Notes: generated by a model from the letters alone, not told the origin. A stretch of 64,000 nucleotides of DNA from an uncultured Prevotellaceae bacterium (GCA_905207705.1 CAJLMA010000007.1:1-64000), one strand, 5' to 3'. Shown: positions 1-8,437, numbered from the stretch's first letter. Made by a program: numbers and translations.

Positions 1-76
1 TTTTTTCACTCATCCTCCAAGAAACACAAAATCTCCTCCCCAAAAGCCACCCCAATGAAACAAAAAAATCTCGATA

Positions 77-544
77 TTATCTATCGAGACGAAAAACTAT
101 GCGTTGCGTTCCATTATCAAAATTGGAGCTACTTATGCGGAAATGCCCAACTTCGCCCGTATGCCGGACATGAACTCCAACACACAAGCATTCATCATAA
201 TCCCCTATTTTCACAATTCGCACCGCCTGAGTCGCATCTTCCGGTAAACGCGACAGGTCGAATCTCCCTTTTTCAAGCGAACCGACTTCGGCAAACTCGA
301 AAGTCACAGGCATGTCGGCCAAAATAACTTCATTCACCTTATCTTCAATTGCCTTTATTTCATCAGCAGTCAATTGGCGAGGCAAATCATAGTCGCACTT
401 TGACTTCTTACGTTCCACATGAGAAGATTTTGCCCTTTTACATCCGAACATTTTCACCATTGTGCCATTTAGTATATGCTCGGCCGTATGCATAGGAGCT
501 ATTGAATCATCCTTAAACTTTACACTTGCTTCATTTATTTCCAT
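77..544 (-). CDS. AlaX-like aminoacyl-tRNA editing protein
   Basis: A 155-residue free-standing protein resembling the second additional domain of alanyl/threonyl-tRNA synthetases, which hydrolyses mischarged aminoacyl-tRNA. The two zinc-binding motifs of the family are visible: H19-x3-H23 near the N-terminus and C121-x3-H125 near the C-terminus. There is no catalytic synthetase core, so it would act only in trans. Family membership is established from the motifs; the substrate (Ser- or Gly-tRNA-Ala, or another) is not resolvable. It lies downstream of secG on the same strand but behind a terminator hairpin, so it is probably a separate transcript. Confidence 0.8.
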   Translation of the reverse strand: MEINEASVKFKDDSIAPMHTAEHILNGTMVKMFGCKRAKSSHVERKKSKCDYDLPRQLTADEIKAIEDKVNEVILADMPVTFEFAEVGSLEKGRFDLSRLPEDATQAVRIVKIGDYDECLCVGVHVRHTGEVGHFRISSSNFDNGTQRIVFRLDR

Positions 545-551
545 AACATAT

Positions 552-608
552 AAAAAAAACGAAACTGCTTTAGAACGAATATGTTACACTCGCATCAAAG
601 CAGTTTCG
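552..608 (-). terminator. Rho-independent terminator after secG
   Basis: Twelve-base perfect inverted repeat (CGAAACTGCTTT at 560-571 with its complement at 597-608). Read on the minus strand it is followed by a run of eight T, placed about 90 bases past the secG stop codon. Confidence 0.75.
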
Positions 609-695
609 CCATATCTTAAATATAGAAAACGTCCATGCAATCGCGGTCTTACACTTGATTGCCACCGGCTTCGCTATATCTTATTGACAATAATC

Positions 696-1028
696 TTATT
701 TAGTAGTATCAACAGGAGCCGCCGGAGTTACAGGCGTAGTTGTTCCAAACGGAGTAGCAGCCTGTTGCTCGGTTTGCTCAACAACTCGAGAACCACGAAC
801 AAGGTCGCGAGGAGCAATGAACGATGTCACAATACTCAATACACAAACGACAGCTGCAAGCGTCCAAGTAGCCTTTTCTACAAAGTCGGTCGTTTTGCGA
901 ACACCCATTATTTGATTAGAACTTGAAAAATTTGAGGCCAGACCACCACCTTTTGACTTCTGTATCAAAACGACACCTATCAAAAGAATTGAAGCCAACA
1001 AAATCAAAATTGCCAAAAAAGTATACAT
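696..1028 (-). CDS. secG: Protein translocase subunit SecG
   Basis: Small inner-membrane component of the SecYEG translocon. The 110-residue product has an N-terminal membrane segment (about residues 3-24), the SecG-typical IQKSKGGGLASNF loop, and a second membrane segment (about residues 50-70), then a Pro/Thr/Ala-rich tail seen in Bacteroidetes homologues. It ends the transcript that starts with the acyltransferase and sigma-54 regulator, 2 bases downstream of the TPR-like gene. Confidence 0.93.
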   Translation of the reverse strand: MYTFLAILILLASILLIGVVLIQKSKGGGLASNFSSSNQIMGVRKTTDFVEKATWTLAAVVCVLSIVTSFIAPRDLVRGSRVVEQTEQQAATPFGTTTPVTPAAPVDTTK

Positions 1029-1030
1029 GT

Positions 1031-1753
1031 TTATTTATTGTTTTTAATTTTCTCGTTAAGTATCAATTTCTTCAAGAAACGTATTTGGTCTGCAAAGTAA
1101 ATACTTTTTTCCGGAAAATTCAAACTAATATTTTCAATAATTTCCAAAGCCTTAGCATATTTGCCTTGCTTGATATATATTTTAGCCAAACTTTCGCTCA
1201 ACATCGAGTCATCCGAAATGTTAGGCTTCTCAACAGGCTCGGCATCCTCTTTCGCACATGGCGAAGCTAAATCATCGGCATTCAACCCTCCATTAGCATT
1301 CAATTGCGACTGCAAAGCGTCTTCGGCTGCAAGCACTTGAGAATAATCGGGTGGAACCGGATTGAATATCATCCTGTCTATTAATTCAAGTTCCTTCTCG
1401 TCATTATTTCCATAACGATCAAGAAACGAGTCGATTGTGGCATCTGTGTCAAGAACCGGCTGCTTCCCGACTTGAGGATAAAAATCTTTGAAACGCCCGG
1501 CATCCTCGCCCAACATATTATATAATGACACGCGGTCTGGACTCGACAAGGCAAGTCGTCCCAACATCTCCTCCTTCTCCTCCAAACCGAGACTATCCTT
1601 GTTTTTCAACAAGTAAACGAGTTGCGGGACAATGAAATAAGGATATTCATCACGGAACTTTTCAAGCATATTCCTATCAATTCCGACAGCTTCATCCTCT
1701 ATGACACGCCTTAATTCATCCAATGTCTCAGAATCACCCATATCACTTGTCAC
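1031..1753 (-). CDS. Conserved hypothetical protein with C-terminal TPR-like helices
   Basis: A 240-residue, acidic, probably cytoplasmic protein with no signal peptide. Most of it is not recognisable; the last 60 residues (SLAKIYIKQGKYAKALEIIE and following) have the spacing of one tetratricopeptide repeat. It overlaps lptE by 4 bases (ATGA) and is followed at once by secG, an order I recall as common in Bacteroidales. Function unknown; a scaffold role near envelope biogenesis is only inferred from context. Confidence 0.75.
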   Translation of the reverse strand: MTSDMGDSETLDELRRVIEDEAVGIDRNMLEKFRDEYPYFIVPQLVYLLKNKDSLGLEEKEEMLGRLALSSPDRVSLYNMLGEDAGRFKDFYPQVGKQPVLDTDATIDSFLDRYGNNDEKELELIDRMIFNPVPPDYSQVLAAEDALQSQLNANGGLNADDLASPCAKEDAEPVEKPNISDDSMLSESLAKIYIKQGKYAKALEIIENISLNFPEKSIYFADQIRFLKKLILNEKIKNNK

Positions 1754-2259
1754 CAGTTACCTAAAGTGGCATTGAAAATCAAGTCCACAAGTTCGTCACA
1801 AATCTGGTCGCACAATTCATCCTGCACATCGGTAAGCATCTGGTCGCTTGTAAAATCACGATATGCCGAGAAAGTTTGATCCACGTCCATGCTCGGATTT
1901 ATCGAATTGCTGTATCTCACCCTCACCGTAATAGTCAATCGCGTCTGTGAAGCATAAGCATCTTCGGTCACAGCCTGAGGAGAAAGAGCATATCCTGTAA
2001 TTTCGCCCTCCATGCGCAAGTCGGTGTTACTCGAATCGATGATACTGAGACGAGTCTGCCTTGTAATCATATCCTGCAACTTGTTCTCAAACAACTGTTG
2101 CAAAGGAGGATACACCAATGCCGCACGGATAGGGAACTCCGATACAGAGATAGTCTTATACACACTGTAATCGAGCACGGCGCCATTGAAAGTATAAGTA
2201 ATCGAACAAGCCTGTGCGGCTATGACGACAGCCAGTATTGAAAGAATCCTTTTAAACAT
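1750..2259 (-). CDS. lptE: LPS-assembly lipoprotein LptE
   Basis: A 169-residue outer-membrane lipoprotein that would plug the LptD barrel during lipopolysaccharide insertion. The signal peptide ends in AQAC (Cys18), a lipobox. The body is mainly beta-strand and ends with an aspartate-rich helix (DVQDELCDQICDELVD), as in Bacteroidetes LptE. The sigma-54 regulator upstream and secG downstream match the usual neighbourhood. LptE sequences are poorly conserved, so context carries part of the call. Confidence 0.85.
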   Translation of the reverse strand: MFKRILSILAVVIAAQACSITYTFNGAVLDYSVYKTISVSEFPIRAALVYPPLQQLFENKLQDMITRQTRLSIIDSSNTDLRMEGEITGYALSPQAVTEDAYASQTRLTITVRVRYSNSINPSMDVDQTFSAYRDFTSDQMLTDVQDELCDQICDELVDLIFNATLGNW

Positions 2260-2294
2260 CTACACAATCCCGATTTTTAAGTACGGATACAAGT

Positions 2295-3566
2295 TTATTC
2301 CAGCCCATACTCCTTGATTTTACGATACAACGTCCGTTCGGAGATATGCAACTCCTCGGCAGTCTTCTTGCGCTTGCCGCAATTGCGTTCAAGCGATTTC
2401 TTGATAGTTTCACGTTCAGTGTCTTCAAGTGTCATCATCGTGCCCGGGCCGTCCTCGACATATCCGGCAGTGTCATTCTTTGCCGACACATCCTCAGCCG
2501 CGCCGTTTTCTATGCTTACATCCTCGATTTCGGATGGCTTGAATTGCGTATATTTCACAAGAGAGTGTATCTTTCCATTTTCATTTTCCATGGCATGAGT
2601 GCCGCCATGTCTCGTACCCATGACCGAGTCGATGCGAGAATGCAACTCGTCAATTTCATTCTGCATCTTGAATATCAACTTGAAAAGCATCTCGCGTTCC
2701 TGAGTATAATTAAACACAGGAGCCGATGCCACGATAGGCTTGTCGGAGCCATACAGCGGCAGATAATGCTTTATGCGCTCGGCATCAACAGTCGTTCCGG
2801 CTTCAAACAGAGACACTTGCTCAATCACATTCTTCAATTGCCTCACGTTTCCAGGCCATCGATATCTCATTATCGCATCATTGGCACCTTCATCAAATTT
2901 CACAGCCGGAGTACCATATTTCTCAGCAAAGTCGTTAGAGAACTTCCTCACGAGCATCAGCACGTCGTTGCCACGATCGCGCAACGGCGGTATGTTTATC
3001 TGCACAGTTGAAAGTCGGTAATAAAGATCTTCGCGGAATTTGCCTTCACTCACGGCCTGAAGCATGTTCTTGTTGGTTGCTGCCACCACACGGATATTGG
3101 TCTTCTGCACCTCCGACGAACCCACTTTTATATATTCGCCCGACTCGAGCACGCGCAGCAACCTGGCCTGAGTGGTAAGAGGCAACTCGGCAACTTCATC
3201 AAGAAATATCGTGCCACCGTCGGCTTCTTCAAAGTATCCCTTACGGGAAGAGATGGCGCCGGTGAAAGCACCCTTCTCGTGGCCGAACAACTCCGAATCA
3301 ATCGTTCCTTCCGGAATCGCGCCACAATTGACCGCTATATACTTGTTATGCTTTCGAGCACTGAAATCATGGATGATGTTAGGGAAAAATTCCTTTCCGC
3401 TTCCACTCTCTCCTATAATCAACACCGACAGGTCGATAGGAGCCACCTGCAATGCACGTTGCACCGCGCTTATCAGAGCCGGGGCATTACCTATAATCGA
3501 ATACCGTTGTTTCACCCTCAGCACCTCGGGTGGTATCGAAGTTGATAGATTGCTGCTCATAGTCAT
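2295..3566 (-). CDS. Sigma-54-dependent transcriptional activator (AAA+ and Fis HTH)
   Basis: A 423-residue enhancer-binding protein that would remodel RpoN polymerase. It has the Walker A motif GESGSGKE near residue 52, the GAFTGA sigma-54 contact loop, a Walker B FLDEV segment, the arginine-finger region FREDLYYRL, and a C-terminal Fis-type helix-turn-helix (ERTLYRKIKEYGLE). There is no receiver, GAF or PAS domain, so the input signal is not encoded here. It overlaps the upstream acyltransferase by 4 bases. Its targets are unknown. Confidence 0.93.
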   Translation of the reverse strand: MTMSSNLSTSIPPEVLRVKQRYSIIGNAPALISAVQRALQVAPIDLSVLIIGESGSGKEFFPNIIHDFSARKHNKYIAVNCGAIPEGTIDSELFGHEKGAFTGAISSRKGYFEEADGGTIFLDEVAELPLTTQARLLRVLESGEYIKVGSSEVQKTNIRVVAATNKNMLQAVSEGKFREDLYYRLSTVQINIPPLRDRGNDVLMLVRKFSNDFAEKYGTPAVKFDEGANDAIMRYRWPGNVRQLKNVIEQVSLFEAGTTVDAERIKHYLPLYGSDKPIVASAPVFNYTQEREMLFKLIFKMQNEIDELHSRIDSVMGTRHGGTHAMENENGKIHSLVKYTQFKPSEIEDVSIENGAAEDVSAKNDTAGYVEDGPGTMMTLEDTERETIKKSLERNCGKRKKTAEELHISERTLYRKIKEYGLE

Positions 3567-4399
3567 TTGTATCTTTTCAATGAATAAGTCTGCTTCTTCA
3601 AGAATTCCCCGAGTTCTTTCAAGTCTTCATGCTTGCTTATTTCCTCAGGAGATATTATGTCGCCTACCGACACATGGAATGTAGCACCTTTCTTACGGAA
3701 CACCTCCGAAGGCAGACGCAAAGTGCGCAACTGCCAGCTTACGACTCCCAACAGATTGAAAAACGTGCTGTTGCTGCCATGGAAATATATAGGTATGACA
3801 GGCACCTGCAACATTTTTATGAGCCTAATCACAGTAGGTTGCCACTGTCTGTCTTCAAGTTGGAAATGGCGGTTCAACTTAGATACCGCACCTGCCGGAA
3901 AAAATCCTATCGGATTCCCTTTCTTCACCTGTAACAAGGCCTCACGCAAGCCTTTCTTCGACACGGCCTGCTTTTCGGGATTGTCCGAAGCAAGAGCGTC
4001 AACGGCGATAAAATTGGGTCGCATGGCCGAAATGTGATTCAATATCATATTCACCATGACCTTGAATTCGGGCCTCCGTGATGCTATAAGCTTGATGAGT
4101 ATGATACCATCGAGCGCGCCAAAAGTGTGATTGGACACTGTTATGAACGCGCCATTCGGCAAATGGTCGAGCATAGATTCATTATCGACCCTCACTTTTA
4201 TATCAAGGTCCTTAAGCAGCTTTTCAACAAACGCCACGCCCGGCTCGTCACAATTGCGACTATGAATGTCATTCACTTTGTCAATTGACAAGAACTTGAA
4301 CAATACATCGACCAGTTTCTTTTTACCTTTAAAAAAAGGCGCCATCTGGCAAATGTCATCGTAATCCAATACGTTACGCTTTATAGGCGTTTCATTCAT
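3563..4399 (-). CDS. PlsC-family lysophospholipid acyltransferase
   Basis: A 278-residue membrane-associated acyltransferase. The first motif is NHTFGALDG, close to the NHPFGGLDG form seen in Bacteroides lipid acyltransferases, and a later FPAGAVSKLNRH segment corresponds to the third motif. Bacteroides relatives acylate glycine/ornithine lipids or phosphatidic acid; which applies here is not decided by sequence. I chose the ATG at 4397-4399 because a GGAG sits about ten bases upstream and homology-like sequence begins there; an in-frame ATG at 4498 would add 33 unconvincing residues. Confidence 0.8.
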   Translation of the reverse strand: MNETPIKRNVLDYDDICQMAPFFKGKKKLVDVLFKFLSIDKVNDIHSRNCDEPGVAFVEKLLKDLDIKVRVDNESMLDHLPNGAFITVSNHTFGALDGIILIKLIASRRPEFKVMVNMILNHISAMRPNFIAVDALASDNPEKQAVSKKGLREALLQVKKGNPIGFFPAGAVSKLNRHFQLEDRQWQPTVIRLIKMLQVPVIPIYFHGSNSTFFNLLGVVSWQLRTLRLPSEVFRKKGATFHVSVGDIISPEEISKHEDLKELGEFLKKQTYSLKRYK

Positions 4400-4646
4400 A
4401 AATAGAAATCTCCTTATATTTTCAATGTTGAGACAGTGTGTGGATTCCTTCACAATTTCCCTCACAAGGCAAATCTGCCTGTCACCAATCGGCAACATTC
4501 AATGAGCCGATTGTGCAAAAGTAAAAAAAAATCTGCAAATGCCATTGTAGATAAAACTTTTTCATAGATTTTATAGCCTGACGCTTATACTTGAAAGTCT
4601 GCCATGCGTGACAAACTATAAAATAAATTCTCTCGTCTCATGTTTT

Positions 4647-4678
4647 TTTGCTAATATTGCAAAGTAAACGTATATATG
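4647..4678 (+). promoter_or_regulatory. Candidate Bacteroidetes-type promoter for the 6S-like RNA
   Basis: TTTG at 4647-4650, a 20-base spacer, then TATATATG at 4671-4678, which differs by one base from the TAnnTTTG -7 consensus. Predicted transcription start is near 4685, just before the closing stem of the RNA. Confidence 0.45.
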
Positions 4679-4697
4679 AGCGTTTGTTTCGATGTCT

Positions 4698-4888
4698 GAT
4701 CTTGGAACCTGGACAGTTTTAAGCTAATGCAGTCATGGAAATATATCGCTTCACCTCACAATTTGTTGAGACGTGCACATGAGCGCAGCCGTTAAGCGGC
4801 TGCCCATGTGCTATGCCACATATATTGTTTTGAGTGTGGAGTGTGTCTTTCTGTTGCGCATTAGCAGGTAGTCCAGGACCTCAAGATC
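4698..4888 (+). ncRNA. ssrS: Structured RNA resembling 6S RNA (Bacteroidales-1 type)
   Basis: About 190 bases that fold as a rod. The closing stem pairs GATCTTG (4698-4704) with CAAGATC (4882-4888) and CCTGGAC (4708-4714) with GTCCAGG (4871-4877). An inner stem pairs GCTAATGC (4723-4730) with GCATTAGC (4858-4865). A large central bubble follows, then a terminal hairpin in which GCACATG (4775-4781) pairs with 4805-4811 and GCAGCCG (4785-4791) with CGGCTGC (4797-4803). Closing stem, open bubble and long apical hairpin are the 6S RNA plan, which mimics an open promoter to sequester RNA polymerase. No protein-coding frame covers it. The strand is inferred from the promoter match upstream. Confidence 0.6.
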
Positions 4889-4900
4889 GCCACACTCAGG

Positions 4901-4969
4901 CACAGTTCCACGCTCATTATAATTTAATACTTAATTTAAAATCTTTTTCCATGCCTTTATGGAACTGTG
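4901..4969. repeat. Inverted repeat upstream of XRE gene
   Basis: CACAGTTCCA at 4901-4910 is perfectly repeated in reverse as TGGAACTGTG at 4960-4969, with 49 bases between. It lies between the 6S-like RNA and the start of the XRE gene and could be an operator or a 5' leader stem. Confidence 0.4.
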
Positions 4970-5000
4970 GAAGCATCGGAGGGAGAAGAACATAAACATT

Positions 5001-5246
5001 ATGGCATCAAGTACTATTCCGCACATAGGCCAGCTGATAGCCAATGAATTGTGCCGGCAAGAACGTTCGAGAGCCTGGCTTGCAAAAAAAATCAATTGCG
5101 AACGCAGCAACATATACGACATAGTGAAGCGCGAAAGCATAGACACTCAATTGCTCATGAAAATATCCATTGCCCTAAACCATGACTTTTTCAAATATTA
5201 TTGCAATTTTCTCGAGCTTGCATTGCAAAATGAACCTCAGCCCTGA
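5001..5246 (+). CDS. Small XRE-like helix-turn-helix protein
   Basis: An 81-residue protein with a helix-turn-helix core of about residues 5-60; the segment SRAWLAKKINCERSNIYDIV has the Cro/CI-type pattern and is followed by the DTQLLMKISIALNHDFF segment common in Bacteroidales XRE proteins. The ATG at 5001 is preferred over one at 4959, whose extra 14 residues lie on an inverted repeat and look non-coding. No obvious partner gene adjoins it. Targets unknown. Confidence 0.7.
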   Translation: MASSTIPHIGQLIANELCRQERSRAWLAKKINCERSNIYDIVKRESIDTQLLMKISIALNHDFFKYYCNFLELALQNEPQP

Positions 5247-5600
5247 CAAGGACAATATGACAATCATCTAAACAGCTTATTGGCTTCAACAGCAGATAGA
5301 ATTGAATAAATAGAAAAACACATACACGCTTCCCATGACAATGATGCCGTCGTGTGAAGTGAAACTTGAACAAGACATTCCATTCAGCCTACTTCCATCC
5401 CCCACTTGGCGTGATGGCAGTTTTTTATTGCCCATATCTGACATATATGACATAGAATCTGCCAAAATATGTTTTATAACATCATTTTTTAGCACATTTT
5501 CTTGCATATTCCATATTTTAGCATGATATTTGCACCGGAAATAGATGAGGACAAAGCTTTTTTAAGGTATATATACGCTATTCATTAAATTTAAACTATT
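5247..5600. other. Intergenic, nothing recognisable
   Basis: About 350 AT-rich bases. Short open frames on both strands (for example 5335-5526) show no convincing protein character. A TATATATACG stretch near 5567-5577 could be the -7 region for the small ORF that follows. Confidence 0.4.
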
Positions 5601-5666
5601 ATGAAAAATTTAGTCATTAAGGCTGTCAAATGGTATTTTACTACTGCAGCCGAGGCTTACAAGTAA
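5601..5666 (+). CDS. Candidate 21-residue small protein
   Basis: ATG at 5601 opens a 21-codon frame, starting MKNLVIKAVKWYF and ending in TAA at 5664-5666. It is preceded by an AT-rich leader and followed about 125 bases later by a good terminator, so the whole looks like a short monocistronic transcript. The peptide is amphipathic with Lys and aromatic residues. I have a vague memory of similar small peptides in Bacteroidales but cannot name a family. A regulatory RNA with a chance ORF is the alternative. Confidence 0.4.
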   Translation: MKNLVIKAVKWYFTTAAEAYK

Positions 5667-5790
5667 AACAAGCCTCATCATTTAGAGATTTGAAACGGAT
5701 GTTGTTTTTTAACCAAAAAGAAAGATTATTACAGAAAGCATTAAAAGCTATATACACACATCCCTCTCATTCCAGAATTCACAAGTTCAA

Positions 5791-5829
5791 AAGAACCGTC
5801 AACTTTTTAAAAGCTGCCGGTTCTTTTTG
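5791..5829 (+). terminator. Rho-independent terminator
   Basis: AGAACCG (5792-5798) pairs with CGGTTCT (5818-5824), with an inner CTTTT/AAAAG pairing, followed by a T tract. It would end the short transcript carrying the 21-codon ORF. Confidence 0.7.
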
Positions 5830-5884
5830 TTATTTCCATCAAGTATATATGACGCGCTACACGACAAACATGAAAAGGGATAAC

Positions 5885-5921
5885 AAAAAAGGGAATGCGC
5901 TCTCGCTGCATTCCCTTTTTT
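5885..5921 (-). terminator. Terminator after tRNA-Pro
   Basis: GGGAATGC (5891-5898) pairs with GCATTCCC (5907-5914 region), flanked by A5+ on one side and T7 on the other, so it can work on both strands. On the minus strand it sits immediately 3' of the tRNA. Confidence 0.8.
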
Positions 5922-5925
5922 GAAG

Positions 5926-5999
5926 TCGGGGTGAGAAGACTCGAACTTCCGGCCTCCACGTCCCGAACGTGGCGCGCTAACCAACTGTGCTACACCCCG
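5926..5999 (-). tRNA. tRNA-Pro (anticodon CGG)
   Basis: Complete cloverleaf on the minus strand: 7-base acceptor stem CGGGGTG/CACCCCG, GTTCGAGTC T-arm, and an anticodon loop TTCGGGA between CCACG and CGTGG, giving anticodon CGG with G at position 37 as usual for proline. The 3' CCA is not encoded. Confidence 0.95.
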
Positions 6000-6176
6000 G
6001 ACTTTTTTAGCGATGCAAAGATAGACATTTTTTTCATATTTAGCACAGAAAATTCCACTTTTTATCATTTTAATTAGTCTAAATCTATTTAAAGGCTTGT
6101 TTTTAGGGGGTATTTTTGATGGTTTACAATGATTTTTTATTACCTTGCAGGCAGTATAATTAAAAAGTTTTAGGTT

Positions 6177-7130
6177 ATGAGATATTTCAAATCGGTAAAA
6201 GATATAGGAGATTTAAAAGCTGCCGTAAAGGAAGCCATGGAAATAAAACAAAACAAGTTTGCGCACAATGCTCTCGGCAAAAACCGCACCTTGTTAATGA
6301 TTTTCTTCAACTCTTCATTACGCACACGGTTGAGCACGCAAAAGGCAGCCATGAACCTCGGCATGAACGTCATCGTCCTTGACGTAAACCAAGGTGCATG
6401 GAAACTCGAAACCGAAAGGGGCGTGATAATGGACGGCGACAAGTCCGAACATCTGCTCGAAGCAATTCCGGTGATGGGCTGCTATTGCGACATAATAGGA
6501 GTGCGCTCATTCGCCACATTTGAAAGCAAGGAAGATGATTACAACGAAAAAATATTGAACCAGTTCATTCAATATTCAGGCCGTCCCGTATTTGCGATGG
6601 AAACAGCAACGGTGCATCCGTTGCAAAGTTTTGCCGACATTATAACAATTGAAGAATACAAGAAAAAGGAACGGCCAAAAGTCGTCCTCACATGGGCACC
6701 GCATCCCAAAGCCCTTCCACAGGCCGTGCCCAACTCGTTTGCCGAGTGGGTTAATGAAGCCGGATATGACTTTGTAATTACCCACCCACATGGATATGAA
6801 CTCGACCCGAAATTCACAGGCAATGCCGTCATTGAATATGACCAAAACAAAGCCCTCGTAGGAGCCGATTTCGTATATGCCAAAAACTGGTCGGCATACA
6901 CCGATCCAAATTACGGCAAAATCCTGTCGACCGACCGCAATTGGACAATCACAAAAGAAAAAATGGCACTGACCGACAATGCTTATTTCATGCACTGCCT
7001 CCCTGTAAGACGTAACATGATAGTGAGCGACGATGTTATTGAAAGTGAACGTTCAATCGTAATCCCGGAGGCCGCCAATAGGGAAATATCAGCCCAAGTA
7101 GTACTGAAAAGGATGCTTGAAGAGCTATGA
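6177..7130 (+). CDS. argF': N-succinyl-L-ornithine carbamoyltransferase
   Basis: Catalyses carbamoyl transfer from carbamoyl phosphate to an N-acylated ornithine in the acylated arginine pathway of Bacteroidetes. The 317-residue product matches that clade: the phosphate-binding loop is NSSLRTR (45-51) instead of the STRTR of ordinary OTCases, with HPLQS near residue 148 and HCLPVRR near residue 276. Bacteroides fragilis ArgF' is known to prefer N-succinylornithine; extending that here is inference from similarity. It stands alone rather than in an arg operon, with the next gene 43 bases downstream. Confidence 0.92.
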   Translation: MRYFKSVKDIGDLKAAVKEAMEIKQNKFAHNALGKNRTLLMIFFNSSLRTRLSTQKAAMNLGMNVIVLDVNQGAWKLETERGVIMDGDKSEHLLEAIPVMGCYCDIIGVRSFATFESKEDDYNEKILNQFIQYSGRPVFAMETATVHPLQSFADIITIEEYKKKERPKVVLTWAPHPKALPQAVPNSFAEWVNEAGYDFVITHPHGYELDPKFTGNAVIEYDQNKALVGADFVYAKNWSAYTDPNYGKILSTDRNWTITKEKMALTDNAYFMHCLPVRRNMIVSDDVIESERSIVIPEAANREISAQVVLKRMLEEL

Positions 7131-7173
7131 CATATTAAAAAATAACTCAAATAATTCACACATAAACAACACA

Positions 7174-8355
7174 ATGATCAAACGCATATTAACGATATTT
7201 GCCTTTATCATGCCGCTGGCAGCATTGGCATCGATGAGACCTGACGGCGACATAAAGAATTGGAGTGACGGAAAGATTTCGTGGGCAGACTTTCACGGAA
7301 TTTCTGCTGCCGACAGCATTATATCCTACTTTGAATGCACGCTCGACATAAAAAGCGTGGAAATAAAAGACGGCAACGAAAAAGTGAACATCGCAAGAGC
7401 TTACATGAACCGTGACAAGTCGTATGTTACCGATTCAACATTGCTCACCGACAACCGATTGCGTTATCACCAGTTGCAATTCGACTTGCTCGAAGTGGCA
7501 AGACGCAAGTTGCAAGCCGAGATAAATACCGGTGCCGGCGATGACGAACAGAGGCTGCTATATTTCCGCAACATGTACTTTGAACAACTAAAGGACATTG
7601 ACATCGAGACCAATTATGGCCAGAACACCACAAAGGTAGCCGAATGGGAATATTTCACGCAAAAGAATCTTGAAGAAACAGCCATACCATACATTCCGCA
7701 ACAGAAACCCGACGATTTCAGCTATGGATTATACTTAGGCGTTGGCGGCATATTCCCTACTGGAGACATAAAAGGCTCTTTTGACGGATGCTTCACTTTC
7801 TCGGCCGGACTGACAGGGGGATACAAGCGCATCAAGTTGTCGGCCGGCGTGTCATACGGACAACCAAGTTTCAACAACTACAATATCTATAACATTACCG
7901 ACAACGACGGACATGACTTGCAAGGTGCGCTCAACGACGATGCTTCATTCCTCGACTTCTCCTTGACGCTCGGTTACAGCATCGTGGACTCTCGAAAAGT
8001 CGCAATAACGCCCTACTTCGGAATGTTCCTCGGGCGCTACAGCTGGAATGCTGCCAATTACGAATGGTCGGTTGATGAAGAAGGCAATGACATAAGGACA
8101 ACCACAAGCACTGAAGACAAAAAAATAACAGATGTAAACTGGACCGCAGGCATCAACTTCGACTTCAAATTGCACACTTATGTCCCCGACAAGCCATTTT
8201 GGGCAGGAAAACGCGAGCAACTTGTATCATCGCTTCGCATATCACCTTATGTGGCACATGCCGTTTATTCAAAAGAGAATCCTGCCATCAAAGGATACTA
8301 TGTGGGTGTCACGGTAGCCTATTCAGGCATAATGCAGGCCTTAGTGTTTAAATGA
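7174..8355 (+). CDS. Exported DUF922-like plus outer-membrane barrel protein
   Basis: A 393-residue exported protein. Signal peptide MIKRILTIFAFIMPLAALAS is followed by a domain of about 150 residues, then from about residue 180 alternating short strands ending in an aromatic-rich C-terminus, as in outer-membrane barrels. The N-domain has ISWADFHG, then DKSYV, then LRYHQLQFDLLEVARRKL, which parallels the DUF922 pattern (SW.DF.G ... LL.HEQ.HFDI..L.AR.L) but without the HExxH-like acidic residue. The ATG at 7174 is chosen because the signal peptide starts there; the open frame extends to 7117. Function unknown. Confidence 0.75.
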   Translation: MIKRILTIFAFIMPLAALASMRPDGDIKNWSDGKISWADFHGISAADSIISYFECTLDIKSVEIKDGNEKVNIARAYMNRDKSYVTDSTLLTDNRLRYHQLQFDLLEVARRKLQAEINTGAGDDEQRLLYFRNMYFEQLKDIDIETNYGQNTTKVAEWEYFTQKNLEETAIPYIPQQKPDDFSYGLYLGVGGIFPTGDIKGSFDGCFTFSAGLTGGYKRIKLSAGVSYGQPSFNNYNIYNITDNDGHDLQGALNDDASFLDFSLTLGYSIVDSRKVAITPYFGMFLGRYSWNAANYEWSVDEEGNDIRTTTSTEDKKITDVNWTAGINFDFKLHTYVPDKPFWAGKREQLVSSLRISPYVAHAVYSKENPAIKGYYVGVTVAYSGIMQALVFK

Positions 8356-8429
8356 TTGCTATAAATAAACAACAGCGCCGTTTTTAAGATTTTTTAACGC
8401 AATAGGGGGGGGTAAAACTCCCTATTCGC

Positions 8430-8437
8430 TATATTTG
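8430..8437 (+). promoter_or_regulatory. TAnnTTTG -7 box
   Basis: TATATTTG exactly matches the Bacteroidetes -7 consensus, about 125 bases before the lipoprotein gene. No good TTG element lies 19-21 bases upstream, where there is a run of eight G. Confidence 0.4.

Noticed and set aside
462..926. 154-codon + strand ORF
   Set aside because: Antisense to secG and the AlaX-like gene; basic and Ser/Arg-rich, as expected of a shadow frame.
5335..5526. 63-codon ORF
   Set aside because: No ribosome-binding context, no homology-like character, low-complexity hydrophobic end.
5630..5923. 97-codon ORF on + strand
   Set aside because: It runs across a terminator hairpin and the tRNA-Pro terminator, with no domain-like content; a shadow of the small transcript.
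8401..8412. G-run (GGGGGGGG) as G-quadruplex
   Set aside because: A single run cannot form a quadruplex alone; no other G-tracts adjoin.
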